Shown: in pieces, positions 34,137-46,708 of the stretch | Position numbering within the stretch: the first letter of the stretch is position 1 | How the letters are laid out: each line of letters begins with the position of its first letter | NCBI GenBank assembly: GCA_016808115.1 | Contig: JAEQBH010001379.1 | Span: forward strand, 186,001 to 250,000 | Reading direction: 5' to 3' | DNA from: Tetrastigma voinierianum | Lineage: Eukaryota > Streptophyta > Magnoliopsida > Vitales > Vitaceae | DNA length: 64,000 bases | Translations under genes and position numbers: made by a program | The notes under the pieces: generated by a model | The model's database searches: none | The model's input: only the letters and a program-made list of their open reading frames with translations | Told to the model about the DNA's origin: nothing

Positions 34137-36530
34137 ATTATGATTTAGTAATGCATATATAGAAATCATGGATGGCCAGGCGTTCCCACTGATGAAAACC
34201 ACCCATGACCCTTTAATTATACTTGTAGAAACTTTTATCAGTCAAGTCAACCCTTGAACTGGTGGTCTTTATAAATTTTTTAGGTAAGTTCTAAAGGGCA
34301 ATAGTGGACGCTAATTTGTCAATTAATTTGATTTTTTTAATCTACATCTCATATTCACACGTATTTGATGAAGCGGTTGTTAGGAATCACTGTGGATTTA
34401 TTTTAATCAACGAGCACTTTTTCTCTTTTTTGGGGGAAAAAAATCCCTATTGTAATAAACCTTTTTTATTAGGTATTAAATAGTAGATTTTGCCCTCACT
34501 AAAATTTATTAGGTATTAAACCATTTTTATTCAAAAAATAAAATAAAATAAAAGTATGAACCATTGGTTTAAAACCCACATTTACAAATTTTTTATGAAA
34601 CTTAAGGGTCTATTTGTTTACCCTTTTTTTGTTTTGAAAAATAATTAAAACACATAAAATAAGTTTGGTTTTTATTTTTTTTTTTCTAAAAAACACAGAG
34701 AACATAAATAATATTAAATTAAAATAATAAGAATAGTTTTCAGATAACATAATTTTGATATGGTGTTCTCTATGTCTTTAAAAATTGTTCTCATGAATAA
34801 TTGTTAAAAACATGAACCAAACATGCCCTAAGTTACTAAATATTACCCTCTGGAATTGAATCCTAGCTCCCATAGTGCTTACCTTTCTCTTCTTTATTTT
34901 TCTCCCAGATTAATTAAGTTAGCTTAGGGTAATTTAGTAACGATTCATTCAGGGTAATTTGAAAACGATTTTTTAGAATAGGTTTTTGTTTCCATACAAT
35001 TTTTTTTTGAAAAGAGAAATTTTATTGATTCAGAATAATGATACATTATACCTAAACAGAGAAATCAAAGTATTAAAACGTTAAGGATGTGCTGACATTT
35101 AAATTAATAATAAGAATAAGGCTGGCAAAGCTACAAAGATGGATACATTGTTTTGTCTTGACAGTTTGATATGAAACAACTGCTGGTCGGAAATAGTTAT
35201 GCGTATAATATTTTAAAACGCCAATCAAGCTAGTTGTGGAGTAACTCGGTTTAGGTTTAATTTGATTGGCTGGTTTGATCATCGGTCTAACCCCTAAACT
35301 ATGAATTAATAACTTTTTAATTCAATCAACGATCCAATTTTTAAAACATTGGTTATCTCAATCGCCCACGCAATTATGATTTAGTAATGCATATATGGAA
35401 ATCAAGAATGGTCAGGCGTTCCCACTGATGAAAACCAACCATGACCCTTTGATTATACTTGTAGAAACTTTTATCAGTCAAGTCAGCCCTTGGACTGGTG
35501 GTTTTTTAAAAATTTTTAGGTAAGCTCTAAAGGGCAATAGTGGAAGCTAATTTGTCAATTAATTTGATTTATTTATCTACATCTCATATTCACACGTACT
35601 TGATGACGCTGTTGTTAGGAATAGCTGTGGATTTAGATAGAGCTCAACGAGCACCTTTTTTTTTTTTTTTTGGGGAAAAAAAAATTCCCTATTGTAATGA
35701 AAGGAAATCGAACTCAAATAGTAGATGTTGCCCTCGCTAAAATTTATTAGATATTAAACCATTTTTATTCAAAAAAAAAAAAAGTATTAACCATTGGTTT
35801 AAAACCTACATAAATATGTTTTGTTTCCATTTTTTTTTTTTTTTGAAAAACACGTAGAACATAGATAATATTAAATTAAAATAAGAAGAACAGTTTTCAA
35901 AGAATACAATTTTGGTGTGGTGTTATTTAAGTTTTTAAAAACTGTTATCATGAATAATTATCAAAAACATGAACCAAACATATCCTAAGTTACTAAATAT
36001 TACCCCTTAAAACTGAATCCTAGCTCCCATAGTGCTTATCTTTCTCTTCTTTATTTTTCTCCCATTCTAATTAAGTTCGTAACGATTCCTTTAGGGTAAT
36101 TTGAAAACGATTTTTTAGAATAGGTTTTTGTTTTTATACTTTTTTTTTCAAAAAGAGAAATTTTATTGATTCAAAATAATGATACATTATATTTGAATAA
36201 GGAAACCAAAGTACTAAAAACATTAAAAATATCCTGACATCAAAATTAATAGCGAGAATAAACATTCGAAGACACAGGTCCAGGATCATGAACAGTATTG
36301 ATGAATAAGGATTTGATATGACTTTTCTATGTAGTCAAATAGCTCTACTTGTCTGATGTTTTAAAAAGCCCCGGATCGAACCGTCGAGCCGATAGTATTT
36401 CAGTCCCAGGTTTAATCTGGATTGGCTTCACGATTCAATAGTCGAGTTCAATCCAGCCATCGTGGCTTAGATAAATTTTATGGTTCAATCAACGCTCCAA
36501 TTTTTGAAACATTGATCGTCTAAATCGCCT
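34137..36530. repeat. Tandem duplication of a ~1.2-kb non-coding unit
   Basis: Copy 1 is 34137-35371 and copy 2 is 35372 to about 36530. Matching landmarks are TTATGATTTAGTAATGCATA, GGCGTTCCCACTGATGAAAA, AGGGCAATAGTGGA, AATCCTAGCTCCCATAGTGC and TTTTATTGATTCA, all in the same order and orientation. Offsets shrink from 1235 to about 1157 bp along the unit, because of small deletions in copy 2. No reading frame is conserved between copies. Confidence 0.85.
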
Positions 36531-38150
36531 ATACAAAAACCAACGCCCCTTTATAATGAAATGAAAAGAAAAAATTAGAGTTTCTAGAGAAGACGGGAGG
36601 AGAGGAAATATTTATATAAATTAAATTTAAATAAAATAAAAGAAAACATATAGAACAGTTACAAACACCTTTTGTTTCCTTTTTTTCCTAAGAAGATAAA
36701 ATATGATGTTTTCAAATAACATCTTTTAGTTGTTTGCACTTATTTTTAAAAATTAATTAAAAATAAAGTATTGATCGCAAAAATTGTTTTAAAAAGATAT
36801 TTTAAATTATTAAAAACATTTAAGGTTTCTAAACAAATTTTTTTATTCAAAAAAGAAAAGGTTTCTAAACAAATTTAATTACATAAAACATTAAAATATT
36901 TTAAAAAAAATAATTTTCAAATTATACTTTAAAATAATCATCAAACAACCGTTATCAAACAGGGCATTAATTTCAGAAGTCAAAAAAGAAAAAAACAAAA
37001 ACAAAAAAGCAGGGCATCAATTTCCTAGTTATCTCAGATTCTCAAGGCACATGGTGTGGGTCCAATTGGATTTTTCCATGTTGGGTTTGTGTTATACTTT
37101 GAGAAAAGAAAAAAAAAATAATATCAAGGATACAACTGTACAAATACTTGAGACAGAGGGTTGGAAGAAAAAAAAGTGTTTTTTTTTTAATCTAAAAAAA
37201 AAGTTGTGTTATTGTTTAGGTTGGAATGGTTTAAAGCACATAGATTAATTCCACTCAGATACTCATTTTCTGAAATTAGAAAACCGTTTCAAACTAATTA
37301 AATGTTTAACCTATTATATATGACTTTTCACCTTTCTTAGCCTTTGTATTCAACTCAAATTAACCTAGTTTTTAATTTTTCAAATCTAAAGATGAGATGA
37401 AATATGCCCATCTCATATTTTTACCATAGACCGGTAACTTTAATTTTTCAAATCTAAAGATGAGATGAAATCAGAAATTTCAACTCAGTTTTCTTATATG
37501 TCAACCTCATCTCTTTATCATTTAAGTTAAGTTTTATCTCATCCTTTTACCATTTAAGGATTGGATAACTTTAATTTTTCAAATTCAAAGATGAGATCAA
37601 ATGGAAAATTTCAGTTCAGTTTTTCATATATACCCATCTCATCTTTAGGGTGACCATAAATATTTTGAAAAACCCGTATGCCTATGCTTACCTGGATTCA
37701 TCCCACATTGAAGCACAAATGATGAGATATAAAAGTATACATTTTGATATCATCCGACTGATAATATATTTTTGTTACTTAATAATATTAATACACCTTG
37801 ATATATTTTTAAACTGATTTTAAAGATTTTTTTAATCATAGATAAAACATATTCAATGAAAATCATTTTTCTTGGTACTTTTCAATAACCAAACATTTGT
37901 TAAAAGCTAAAAGCAAAGAAAAGAAAAAGCAATTGAGACCCATTTTTACGAAGAAAAGACATGGTAATATATCTCTCAAACCACAAAAGTTCATATTAGT
38001 ATTGCTAATGATTTTATCTTAAAAGACAAAATGACAAGGTTAATGCCCCACATATCATTCATATTACACATATGCCATTTCCCACATCACGCGCTTAAAG
38101 GAAGTGAGGCTTCTAAAATCCATCCATGATTTCTCTCAAACAACTGCCTC
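36531..38150. other. AT-rich intergenic DNA
   Basis: No gene seen. It contains homopolymer runs and the triple repeat listed separately at 37370-37603. Confidence 0.5.
37370..37603. repeat. Three spaced copies of a 33-bp AT-rich motif
   Basis: TTTAATTTTTCAAATCTAAA followed by GATGAGAT occurs at about 37371, 37439 and 37570 (the last slightly changed). Complementary CTCATCT segments lie between and after the copies, so local hairpins are possible. Confidence 0.7.
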
Positions 38151-38194
38151 ATAATTGTTGACCTTCATCCCACGCGATGGCCGGTGGTAATTGG

Positions 38195-38864
38195 TGCCCT
38201 CTGTGGGTACCTTGGGCCCCGGGCCCGGCACCCCGCAGCGAGCGGCCTTCGAGTATAAGGGATTAGGCGAGCGACGACCGCAGGCTCGGTCGACCCTCCG
38301 CCCAGGTACCCCAAGGGGATTAGGCCCAGAAGCCAGCCGACCTACGAAAGCCCGGCCAATCCTCCGCCCAAGCGCCCAGGTATCTCATATCCCGGACGCC
38401 TTTTGAACTAAAGTGCTTACTTTCCCGATCGGCGACTCTACCAAACGAAGTTTCCAACCGGCTCTTAACATTACAAGTGTGAGTTCCGCGTAAGGCGCGT
38501 TACTCGACATGTGGAAAGTATCTTAAACGGTTCCTACTCGGGAAAGAAAAGCGATTCACGTAAAGGGAAGAATAAGTCATCCTTCAGAAATAAGAGCCAC
38601 CTTCCCTAACATTATGGGAAGAAATACGTCGCTCTCCAAAGAGCGGATCCTCTTTCCTCCACCATAAAGAAGCGAAGTCGCATACGGCAGATAAGTCTGA
38701 GATTCTTAATCGAGATTACTAATGCTCAAAATTCTAAATCTTCAAGAAAAAGACTAACCGCCATGGACTGACGGATCCTGCAATCGTGCCATTATACCAT
38801 TTGCGAGGTTCACGGCCGGTGGTGAATGCCTGACGATTCGACTACGAGAATCCGAGAGACCACA
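38195..38864 (+). repeat. Gypsy 2 5' LTR
   Basis: The right edge (ACCACA) directly precedes the primer-binding site. The left edge is uncertain, and a second primer-site-like segment (ATTGGTGCCCTCTGTGGG) lies at about 38190-38207. No second LTR was found to define the ends. Confidence 0.5.
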
Positions 38865-38865
38865 A

Positions 38866-38883
38866 TTGGCGCCGTTTATGGGA
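38866..38883 (+). other. Gypsy 2 primer-binding site
   Basis: TTGGCGCCGTTTATGGGA lies one base after the LTR end. TGGCGCC followed by GT and GGG is the standard primer site of Tat/Athila-type elements. Confidence 0.75.
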
Positions 38884-38899
38884 ATCGCCGAGCAGGAAA

Positions 38900-40330
38900 T
38901 CTCAGAGGCGGTACGTAAGAGCTTGGGTACAACCGCTCGGGTGACCCCAGTCTCCTTAAGCTGGCTATTCCCAGACATCCAGTAGGACGCATTCAGGATT
39001 CAATGCCATGACCTTCTTAATCCTAGTGAACTTAGCCCTTGAAGACCAATTCCTCCTCTAGCGCCAAGAGATGGAAGCAAAACAAGAGGAGCAGGCCAGG
39101 CAGATGGCCAAATTACACGAACAGGAGAACCGGTTACGGGAGGAAAATGAGCGCCCTGCGAGCAGAGAATGGGCGGTCGGTAGAGCAATACGCGGGAACC
39201 TCCTCACCCATTCCTCCTTCCCGTCCCGGCGAAGCGAAGAGGTTCGCTGCGCGGATGATATCAATCCTACCCAGGATGATGAGCTGTATCGGCGGTTCCC
39301 GCTCCGTGTCGTTCACATCCGGCAGCCGCGAGTGATCTAAGGACACCTCGCGATCCGGTAGGTCCGTATTGATTAATCGCAGGGCATCGGGTGCGGAGAG
39401 AACCCGAGCGGGGGACCCAGCTGACCATGGCCTTAACTCGCAATAATTGCCCTAGCTAGGGTTGGGGCTTCCCACTGCGGTACCATCCATGTACCCCACT
39501 TTCGGTCGCGCTCATGAAATGATTTTTTCCTCCCGGCCGTTGGGACCATAGGACATGCTCTCCACTCTCCTTGGACAGCATATCCTGGACTACGATCCTC
39601 CCCACGGCTTTTTCCATACACCGCCGCCGTATGCAGCCGGTTCTTACGTCCGTCGATCCATGGCATTCTGATCAGCGATGATCACCAGCCGGGGATGATC
39701 GACTCTTGTGTAAGTGTTCCCGGCCAACCTGAGGCCACACTTTGCTTTGGTTTCACTAGCTCCCCAAGGATCAAATAAACACATTAAAGCCGGCGCAGGC
39801 TGCGTTCGTCTCTATATCATCATCTACGCCGACCAAAGGAACATTAGCTCCGCCGGTCCATCCTCGAAGCGGGAAGGCGAGTCCATTAGGGACTTCACAC
39901 GCATGTTGATGGCGATTCAGCGGTCAATCTCTACGGTATGGATCGCGGTCTTGCGAAGCCGGAAAGAAGCTTTGGACCGACCACCGGATTCTTCGATCTT
40001 TATCCACACCGGACGTCGGCAATTATGGAGGAATTGTACCGACGGGCGGATAAATTCTCTACGCTGGAAGATAACATTCGGCTCGCCTCGCAAACCATCA
40101 TGATAACCGCCTAGAGCAACAAAATTTGAGTACTTCAGAGCGTGAATAATGACCAAAGCGAATCGGAAGCGCCCAGGCAGACTGTCCAGAAGAAGAAAGA
40201 TCCAGCCCCAGGTTCCACGACTCTCACGTCGCCTATGAGCTGCTCACGCCCATCGTTGGACCTCCCGGAGCTTCAAATGGCCCCCACCAATGAGAGCAGG
40301 TCCGGACCAGTGTAACCGATCCCTACGATG
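38900..40330 (+). pseudogene. Gypsy 2 gag
   Basis: A coiled-coil stretch near 39070-39150 reads EAKQEEQARQMAKLHEQENR and continues LREENER, as in the N-terminus of Tat-type gag. Further on KREGESIRDFTRMLMAIQ (39870-39925) matches the GESLRDFxxRF segment of the retrotransposon gag domain, and IMEELYRRADKFSTLEDNIR (about 40025-40085) its end. The pieces lie in different frames with stops between them. Confidence 0.75.
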
Positions 40331-40499
40331 CGATTATCACAGGACCTGCATCTATTACAGGACCAATCCAACGCGGAGCCTCAGGTTATGGTAGAAAAAC
40401 TTGTTCGGGTCGAGGCGCCTCGGACGATGCACGGGGAGCCAGCCGGCGGGACATGACCACTCCACGGTGATAGGGTCGTTGCGGATCTCGAACATGCTT

Positions 40500-40830
40500 G
40501 GAACCCGGCCGACCATTAACTATCTTTTGGGGGGACCGGTGATATGTGCTCGATCGAGAAGCAGAGGAGAAGAATGCTCGGCGGCCTCGGTTAGAGCGGG
40601 AATGCGTACGGTCGGCCGTCGGGAGATGTCACACTTGATTGATGGTGGGCGCCTATATCCTTTCCACCTATTAACCTATGCGGGTCATCACACCACACAG
40701 CACTTTCATGTGTTGTATGTATTAACATTTTTGATGTGCACAGGGTTCTTATCGATCCGAGAGCGGTCTGTGGGTTGCTCCATCTCCCGGCCTTTAGCGG
40801 ATAGGGAGTCGATTGATCATCTCCATTCAG
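40500..40830 (+). pseudogene. Gypsy 2 aspartic protease remnant
   Basis: TINYLLGGP near 40520 resembles the INTIxGGP block ahead of Tat proteases. Around 40737-40775 another frame gives VHRVLIDPRAV, corresponding to the catalytic LIDxGSS motif, with the Asp kept and the Gly-Ser degenerate. Frame changes throughout. Confidence 0.6.
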
Positions 40831-41269
40831 TTTAGCGGGTTTTTCGGGTTTCAAGCGGGCTACCACTACTATCGGTGGGGACATCACCCAGCACCCCACG
40901 TCGGCGGTCAAGAGTAGCTCATGATCTTGTTCTCCCAAAGTGGTAGAAGACACAGGGCGGCTACAATGCTATCATGACCGAGCCTGTTTGCATGCCATGA
41001 AAGCGGTACCATCCACATACCACCAAAAGCGATCGCTGCGGTAGTCACGGTTGAGTTGATCTCCGAGGGGAAGCTAATTGCCCGCGCGTGATGCTATCAA
41101 CTCTCACCTCACAGGGAGGCCGCGACGGCGATACTCCATGAACCACCCGTTGAAGTCAGCCCCGCAATAGCAATCACAATCATCTACCCGGGCTCGCCTC
41201 GGAGGATAGAGAGTCGTTGGTGATCCCTAGAAACCCACGTCCTTGTGGCGGACGGATGCATCTACATTT

Positions 41270-42010
41270 AGTACCCTCCTTTCACTTGAGGTGGAAAAGA
41301 GCGGAGTACGTCGAGGTGGTCAGTTGAATGTTGATGTATTTGCTTGGACTCATGCGGATATGGCCAGGGATCGGCCCTCACATGCCCTCCCACCCCCAGG
41401 CTAAACATCGCCCCCTCTGACCAGTTCAGGCAAAAAGTGGGCGCTTTCACTGGGCCGCCCACTTGGTCATCAGGCCCGGAGTTGATAATCTTACGCATAT
41501 TGGATTTATCAGACGGTGAAATACCCATGGGCCCGGCCAATGTGGTGGTGGTTCCAAAGAGGGGAACAAATGGAGAGTATGTGGATTGGTCCTCCGCGGC
41601 CTTTGTCAAAGATAGCTTCCACACTTGCATAGATCGGATTGTGGATGCCTCAGCAGGGCACGGTATGCTATCATTCATGGGCCAGCTTTCGGAGGATACC
41701 ACGGGGTCCGCGCACCGGATCGCGGAGCGTCTTTCATCACTCCCCATGGACTCTATTGTTTACGGCGTGTGCCTTTCGGCAAGAGCGGGAGCAACCTATC
41801 GGAGGTTAGTAAGCGAAAATGTTCCCCCGACCGTACTCGTCGGCACGGTGGAAGTGCACATTGTGATATCTTGGTGAAATCGGCCGGCCGGATCTGCGGC
41901 TCGCCTCCAGCAGAGACTTTCGACCTCCTGGGAGGTGGTGTGAAGCTAGGCTGATCGACAGCCGGGGTCAGCGAGGCGATTCTTAGCTTATGGTAACTCA
42001 AAGAGGGATA
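41270..42010 (+). pseudogene. Gypsy 2 reverse transcriptase
   Basis: The main frame (41344-41877) reads ANVVVVPKRGT, DSFHTCIDRIVDASAGH and LLSFMGQLS-like blocks, corresponding to the WLANVVLVKK, PLPRIDxIVDATAGHxLLSFMD series of Tat reverse transcriptases. A second frame continues with SFITPHGLYCLRRVPFG. After TVEVHI the catalytic YVDD is replaced by a shifted segment, and RFLAYGNSKRDRD near 41970 matches the KFLGFMVTQRGIE block. It is inactive. Confidence 0.8.
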
Positions 42011-42399
42011 GAGACTCAAAGATGGGGAATTGCCTAAGGACGACTCATCATCTGCGGGGTGTCAACATTGTCAAGGATTATGGGTTCCTTCCCTTTGTGC
42101 GGTAGTTGCGGATCGTAGTTTGATCGCCATCTCATTTTTATCTTTTCCAAGATTGCAGCTTTTCTCATCAGAACCTATTGTCGTTCTCCACGTTGCGGGG
42201 TGTTCGGCGTGACCTTGTAACCAACCATCACACGCACTTGCCTTCTCCTGTTTCCTCTCCATGTCTTGACGACAATGGAGGAATTGATCTTCTGGCGATT
42301 GGATCATTGGAATGGTTGACATTGCGATTGCCTTGAAAGAATCAGATGCAAAAGTGGAAACTTACAAAGTTCCAGGAAACGAGATTTTCTGTTCAATTC
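42011..42399. other. Unassigned DNA after the Gypsy 2 truncation point
   Basis: No domain was recognised on either strand. The plus strand around 42270-42330 reads DDNGGIDLLAIGS in one frame, without support for a gene. Confidence 0.35.
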
Positions 42400-43080
42400 C
42401 TACAGACAACACTAATTGTTGTTACCTTGATCGTTTAGACACCTAGGCATCAGCGACGCAATGTAAACCTGCAAAATGGTGATCCGGCGACGGTGGGTCG
42501 GTCACCTATCCGATGATTAAGTCAGCAAAAATATAGAGAGGAAGAAGAAGAAAGTATGCGCAGCTGGAATTGCTTACCTTCCCCTTGTGGGAGATCTTCT
42601 TGATTTATAGAAAGTGGTTTACAAATCCCTCCTCTCTATTCAGAAAGAATCTCTTAATCTTAGGGATAAAATCTGTGTTTCCTTATCAAGGATTAATTCT
42701 TTCTTATCAATGATTAATCTTCCGAGAAGTAAGGGATTTGGAAACTAGGAAATTCGCGGATAAATATTTTTTGCATATTTCCCGTTTTCATCTATTTATC
42801 CATAACGAACTTGCAATATGCGGAAGGACGGCCGGCTGGGGGACTTAAAACTCTAGGTGAGTTGCCCTAAAGCTAGCCTCTGGGAAGACACCCTAGCTCT
42901 CACAAACGGGCTTTCAGATTCTCCCATCTAGGTAGTGCCCTCCGGTTTTAATATGGTAGTTAGGCTTAGGCTACTTCACATCACGGGCCAGGTGGGCCTT
43001 AGGCCAAACGGGCCTTGGGCCCATTGAGTAGTGGGTCTAAAGACCAAGGTACTTATAGCCATGATTTTTATAGACTTTGT
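42400..43080. repeat. LTR-like block, family unknown
   Basis: The sequence has mixed GC and pyrimidine content with GGTGATCCGGCGACGG near 42478 and GGGCCTTGGGCCC near 43009. These resemble the ends of plant LTRs (a primer-site side with a Gly-Gly-rich leader, and a palindromic GGCCC promoter side). No partner LTR, primer site or target duplication could be shown. Confidence 0.3.
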
Positions 43081-43829
43081 AATTCCACTAAAATCATTAA
43101 AAGTCCTAATCCAATACACTCCCTTAATGAAATATCAAAGAAAATGTCTTATGTGATGTAAAATGAATATTTAAATTTTAGAAAAAGCCTTCATTTGGAC
43201 GCACTTGAAATCGCCCAAATAAAAGTTTAAACAAGTCACAGATATATAGCACCATTAGAGATGAGTAAACAAACTTAAGGAATCAAACTGAGACCGAATC
43301 AAAAAATAGGTTAATCGAATCGATCAATTCGATTTTGGTTTTTGTTTTAAATCAATCCCGATTTCGGTTTCAGTTTTAGTTTATAAGATACAAAACGTAT
43401 ATCGACCAAAAAATAAAAAATATTAATATTATACTAAAATTATAAAATACAATGTATATAATATATAATATTAATATAATATATAATATTGTTTTTAGAT
43501 TATATATTATAGTAAAATACAATGTATATAATATATAATATATAATATTAGTTTCATAAAATATATAATGTATATAATATATCGGTTTTTTAGCTAACCA
43601 ATTTATTTTTTTCCCGAAAAGAATGGTTAACTGAAGGTTTGATTAACCATATTAATGGTTAGGTTTTTTATTTATATAAATAACAAATCGAAAATCCACT
43701 ATCAATTTTTTTTTTCAGTTGCACGATTAAGATAATTGAAGCACATACACTCCTACCCATCGATAGTTTTATTTTTGGTTGCATAAGATAAATACAACAC
43801 AGACGTCTTCAAATTATCATCACCATGTC
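43081..43829. other. AT-rich intergenic DNA
   Basis: It includes TATAATATATAATATTA-type runs at about 43430-43590 and no recognised gene. Confidence 0.6.
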
Positions 43830-43834
43830 GTGTG

Positions 43835-44008
43835 TGAAGAAAGACTTGGGTCTTTATATTAAAAAACTATAAATTACAAGTATAAGAGGAGGCCTTATAT
43901 AGAATTTGGGCTATACAATAAATGGAAAATACAAATTACAATCTAAGGAAAATACAAATTATAATCCCTCACGAAGTACAAAATAAAAATAACAATATAA
44001 TGAACGCA
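43835..44008 (-). repeat. Copia 2 3' LTR
   Basis: It starts TGAAGAAAGACTT and ends GAACGCA, and is repeated at 57737-57910. Confidence 0.85.
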
Positions 44009-44023
44009 TCTCCTCTCAAACTC
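44009..44023 (-). other. Copia 2 polypurine tract
   Basis: The minus strand reads GAGTTTGAGAGGAGA immediately before the LTR start TGCGTTC. Confidence 0.8.
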
Positions 44024-45480
44024 ATGGTAGTTTAGAGAAACCATTCTGAGTTTGGAAGCTAAAACTCGAAAAGTTCTGGAAGTGGTTTGGCGAGATATCA
44101 TTGTGATCTTGAAAGGAGAGAAGCGGTGAAGTGTGGTATACCACAGACGGATGAATGAAGTGACGTCAATCTCAATATGTTTGAAATGCGTTCATGGAAG
44201 ACATCATTATGGTGAATTTGAATAGCACTTTGATTATCACAATGAAGTTTAGTTGCGGTGGAGCGAGTCGACACGAAGATCTATAGTAAGCAGCGTGGCG
44301 AATAAGTTCGGTTTAGTAGTAGCATTTGTCGTGCTCGCATGTTCTCTTGAGTCTTGGAGCGAGCAGCATTGTTGTTTCTTACTTCTCGAGATAAGAGAAT
44401 CACCCGAGGAAGAAAACAATATCTGTAGTGATGACGATCGGTGGGTCCTGCCCAATCGCATCTTAATACGAAGGAGTTAATGAAGAATGGGAAGAAAAAT
44501 GAAGACCATCAAATATGGTGCCTTTCAAATATCGAAGAATTATGAGAACAACAACATAATGAGGAGATCTAAGGGCAGCCATGAACTAACTGACTACATG
44601 AACTGCATAGGAAATATCAGGGCGAGTAACATTGAGATGGGTGGACTCAACCAATTTATCTGTGAGTAACATCCAGATAGTGAATCGCCATCATGAGGAG
44701 CGGCAGGGCTCTTTCGATAGAGTGTGTCGACTATCTTGCTATCAGTGATACTTGCTCGAGAAATCAAATCAGAAGTATACTTGGCTTGAGTAAGATAATA
44801 ACCATCTGTAGAAGAAGAAACTTCTAGACCAAGAAAGTAATTAAGAGGGCTGAGATCTTTCATTTCAAATTGACGACCAAGAAAGTGCTTTAGATCTAAA
44901 TACCACATCTTTGTAATAATCCCATATCATCGACATACAAGGGAATAAATGTACCATAATGAATGGAGTCTAAAGAGGCTGTATCAAAGTGCTGAAAAAT
45001 CATGTTAGAGATAGTAGAACTAAACTTTGCAAACCATGCTCGAGGAGCTTGTTTAAGCCCTACTCTAAAGTGCCCGCCGTGGCCAATACGTGAGGGAACA
45101 CCGGAGGTGAGAGTAACCCGAGGCTTCATAGAGACTTCCTATAAGAGTTCACCATTAAGAAAAGCATTTTTGACATCCATCTAAAAGAGTGGCCATTTGC
45201 GAGCCGTAGAAACATCAATAAGAGTCATGACAGAAGAAAGTCGAGCTACAAGAGCAAAAGTCTCTTCATAATCAATCCCATACTCCTGAGTAAAACCCCT
45301 GGCAACAAGGTGAGCCTTGAGCTATCAACAGTGCCATCTGATCGAGTCTTGATCTTATAAACCAATTTACAACCAATAATAGATTTTCTAGAGGGGAGAT
45401 CAACCAAATCCATGTTCCAGTTTTATGCAATGCATCTAACTCTTCTTTCATAGCTTTCTGCCATAAAGGGTTAGAGGAAG
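44024..45480 (-). pseudogene. Copia 2 reverse transcriptase and RNase H
   Basis: Reverse-transcriptase blocks on the minus strand are GLKQAPRAWFAKFSSTIS and FIPLYVDDMG (44930-45060), with the YVDD active site intact, then QFEMKDLSPLNYFLGLEVSS and YLTQAKYTSDLISRA (44740-44900). RNase H remnants near 44140-44240 read CDNQSAIQIHHNDVFHER, then a frame change before the HIEID block. Earlier reverse-transcriptase sequence lies at 45185-45480 in broken frames. It is not translatable as one polyprotein. Confidence 0.85.
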
Positions 45481-45639
45481 CCTCATGAAAAGTTTAAGGT
45501 TCCTAGAGTGAGGAAAGAGCAAAAAAACAATGAAAGTCACGAAGGTGAGAAGGAAGAGTAGTTACCGTGGAAGCGGCGAAGTGCGTAGAGTCGAGAAGGA
45601 CCCGGCGGGATGCATAGTTGGGCGGTATCAATGGGCACG

Positions 45640-46708
45640 TCGTGATCGTCACGAGAAGCTCATCGGATGCATGAAGGAACATCGTTAATAAAGGGAGACT
45701 TCAGACGAGAGAGGTGAGAACCACCGGGAAAGAAAGATCGAGGAGAGGATCGATGGGGGAATAAGGGAAACGGGAACATGAAGTAGTTGGTAAGAGCATT
45801 TTTTGTGTTCCCAGACCACATCTTTGAGAAACACGAAGACATTTGCTAATGGGATCATAACACCTATAACCTTTTTGACTAATTCCATACCCAAGAAAAC
45901 AACACAAACGAGAACAAGACTGAAGTTTGTTTCTTTCATGATCTTGAAGAAGAACAAAACCGACGCATCAGACTCTAAGTAAGTCATAGGAGGAGAAAAA
46001 GTAAACAACATATCATAAGGAGTTTGATTATGAACAATGGGAGAAGGACACGATTGATGGTGTAAGCGGCGATGGAAGCGGCTTTCCCAAAGCGAGAAAA
46101 TTAGAAGCGTAATAGTAGTAGCACAAACAACATCAAGAATATGATGAAGTTTTAAACAGCCGCCATTTTATTTGGAAGTGCCTGCCTGAGAGGGAATGAG
46201 GGCAATACTAATTGATTTAGAGATAAGGTAAATTCATGGGCTTTATATTCTTGGGCATTATCAGATCTGAAAACATTGATAGGTTTAGAAAACTGTGTTT
46301 CAATCATTTTGGTAAAGTCACGATTTATTTGATAAAGTTGAGAACTGATTTTTTTGAAGAGACCAAATCCAGTATATCGGAAAATCATCACAAAAATAAC
46401 AAAGTAACGTGACCCACCCGAATAGAAATGGGAGAGGGTTATACATCAAAATGAATAAGATCAAGAAGAAGAGCAAGAGAAACATTTTTATTAAATGGTA
46501 AGCGGTTTGTTGCCAAATTGACAAGGCGTCACAATCAAAACTCTTATTTGAAACGAATCTAACAAACCTAAGAAACTAGTTGTTTAACCCTAGAATAGAT
46601 GCATGACCAAGGCGAGGATGCCTTAAAGCAAGAGAATAGTCTTTATGTCACGAGAAGGCAAAGCAAAAGAGGCGAGAATATAAATGAAAAATATGAGCTC
46701 AGAACAAC
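45640..46708 (-). pseudogene. Copia 2 integrase
   Basis: At 46152-46391 the minus strand reads SSQLYQINRDFTKMIETQFS, then VFRSDNAQEYKAHEFT around the second catalytic Asp. The first catalytic Asp region is near 46400-46470, where the frame is disturbed. The segment 45660-46011 corresponds to the C-terminal integrase region (LGYGISQKGYRCYDP, family form LGYSxxQKGYRCYxP). Sequence is cut at 46709 by Gypsy 3. Confidence 0.8.

Larger units (their letters stand above)
38195..42010 (+). mobile_element. Gypsy 2: Tat-like Ty3/gypsy retrotransposon, 3'-truncated
   Basis: An LTR-like block rich in GGCCC and CCGG motifs (about 38195-38864) ends in CA and is followed by a primer-binding site and plus-strand gag, protease and reverse-transcriptase remnants. 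The TTGGCGCC primer site and coiled-coil gag are typical of the Tat/Athila branch. Homology fades at about 42010 inside reverse transcriptase, so RNase H, integrase and the 3' LTR are missing. All domains are frameshifted. The region is clearly more GC-rich than the DNA on both sides. Confidence 0.8.

Noticed and set aside
41344..41877. A 177-residue frame that could be taken as an independent gene
   Set aside because: It contains the ordered reverse-transcriptase blocks of a Tat-type gypsy polyprotein and is cut by frameshifts.
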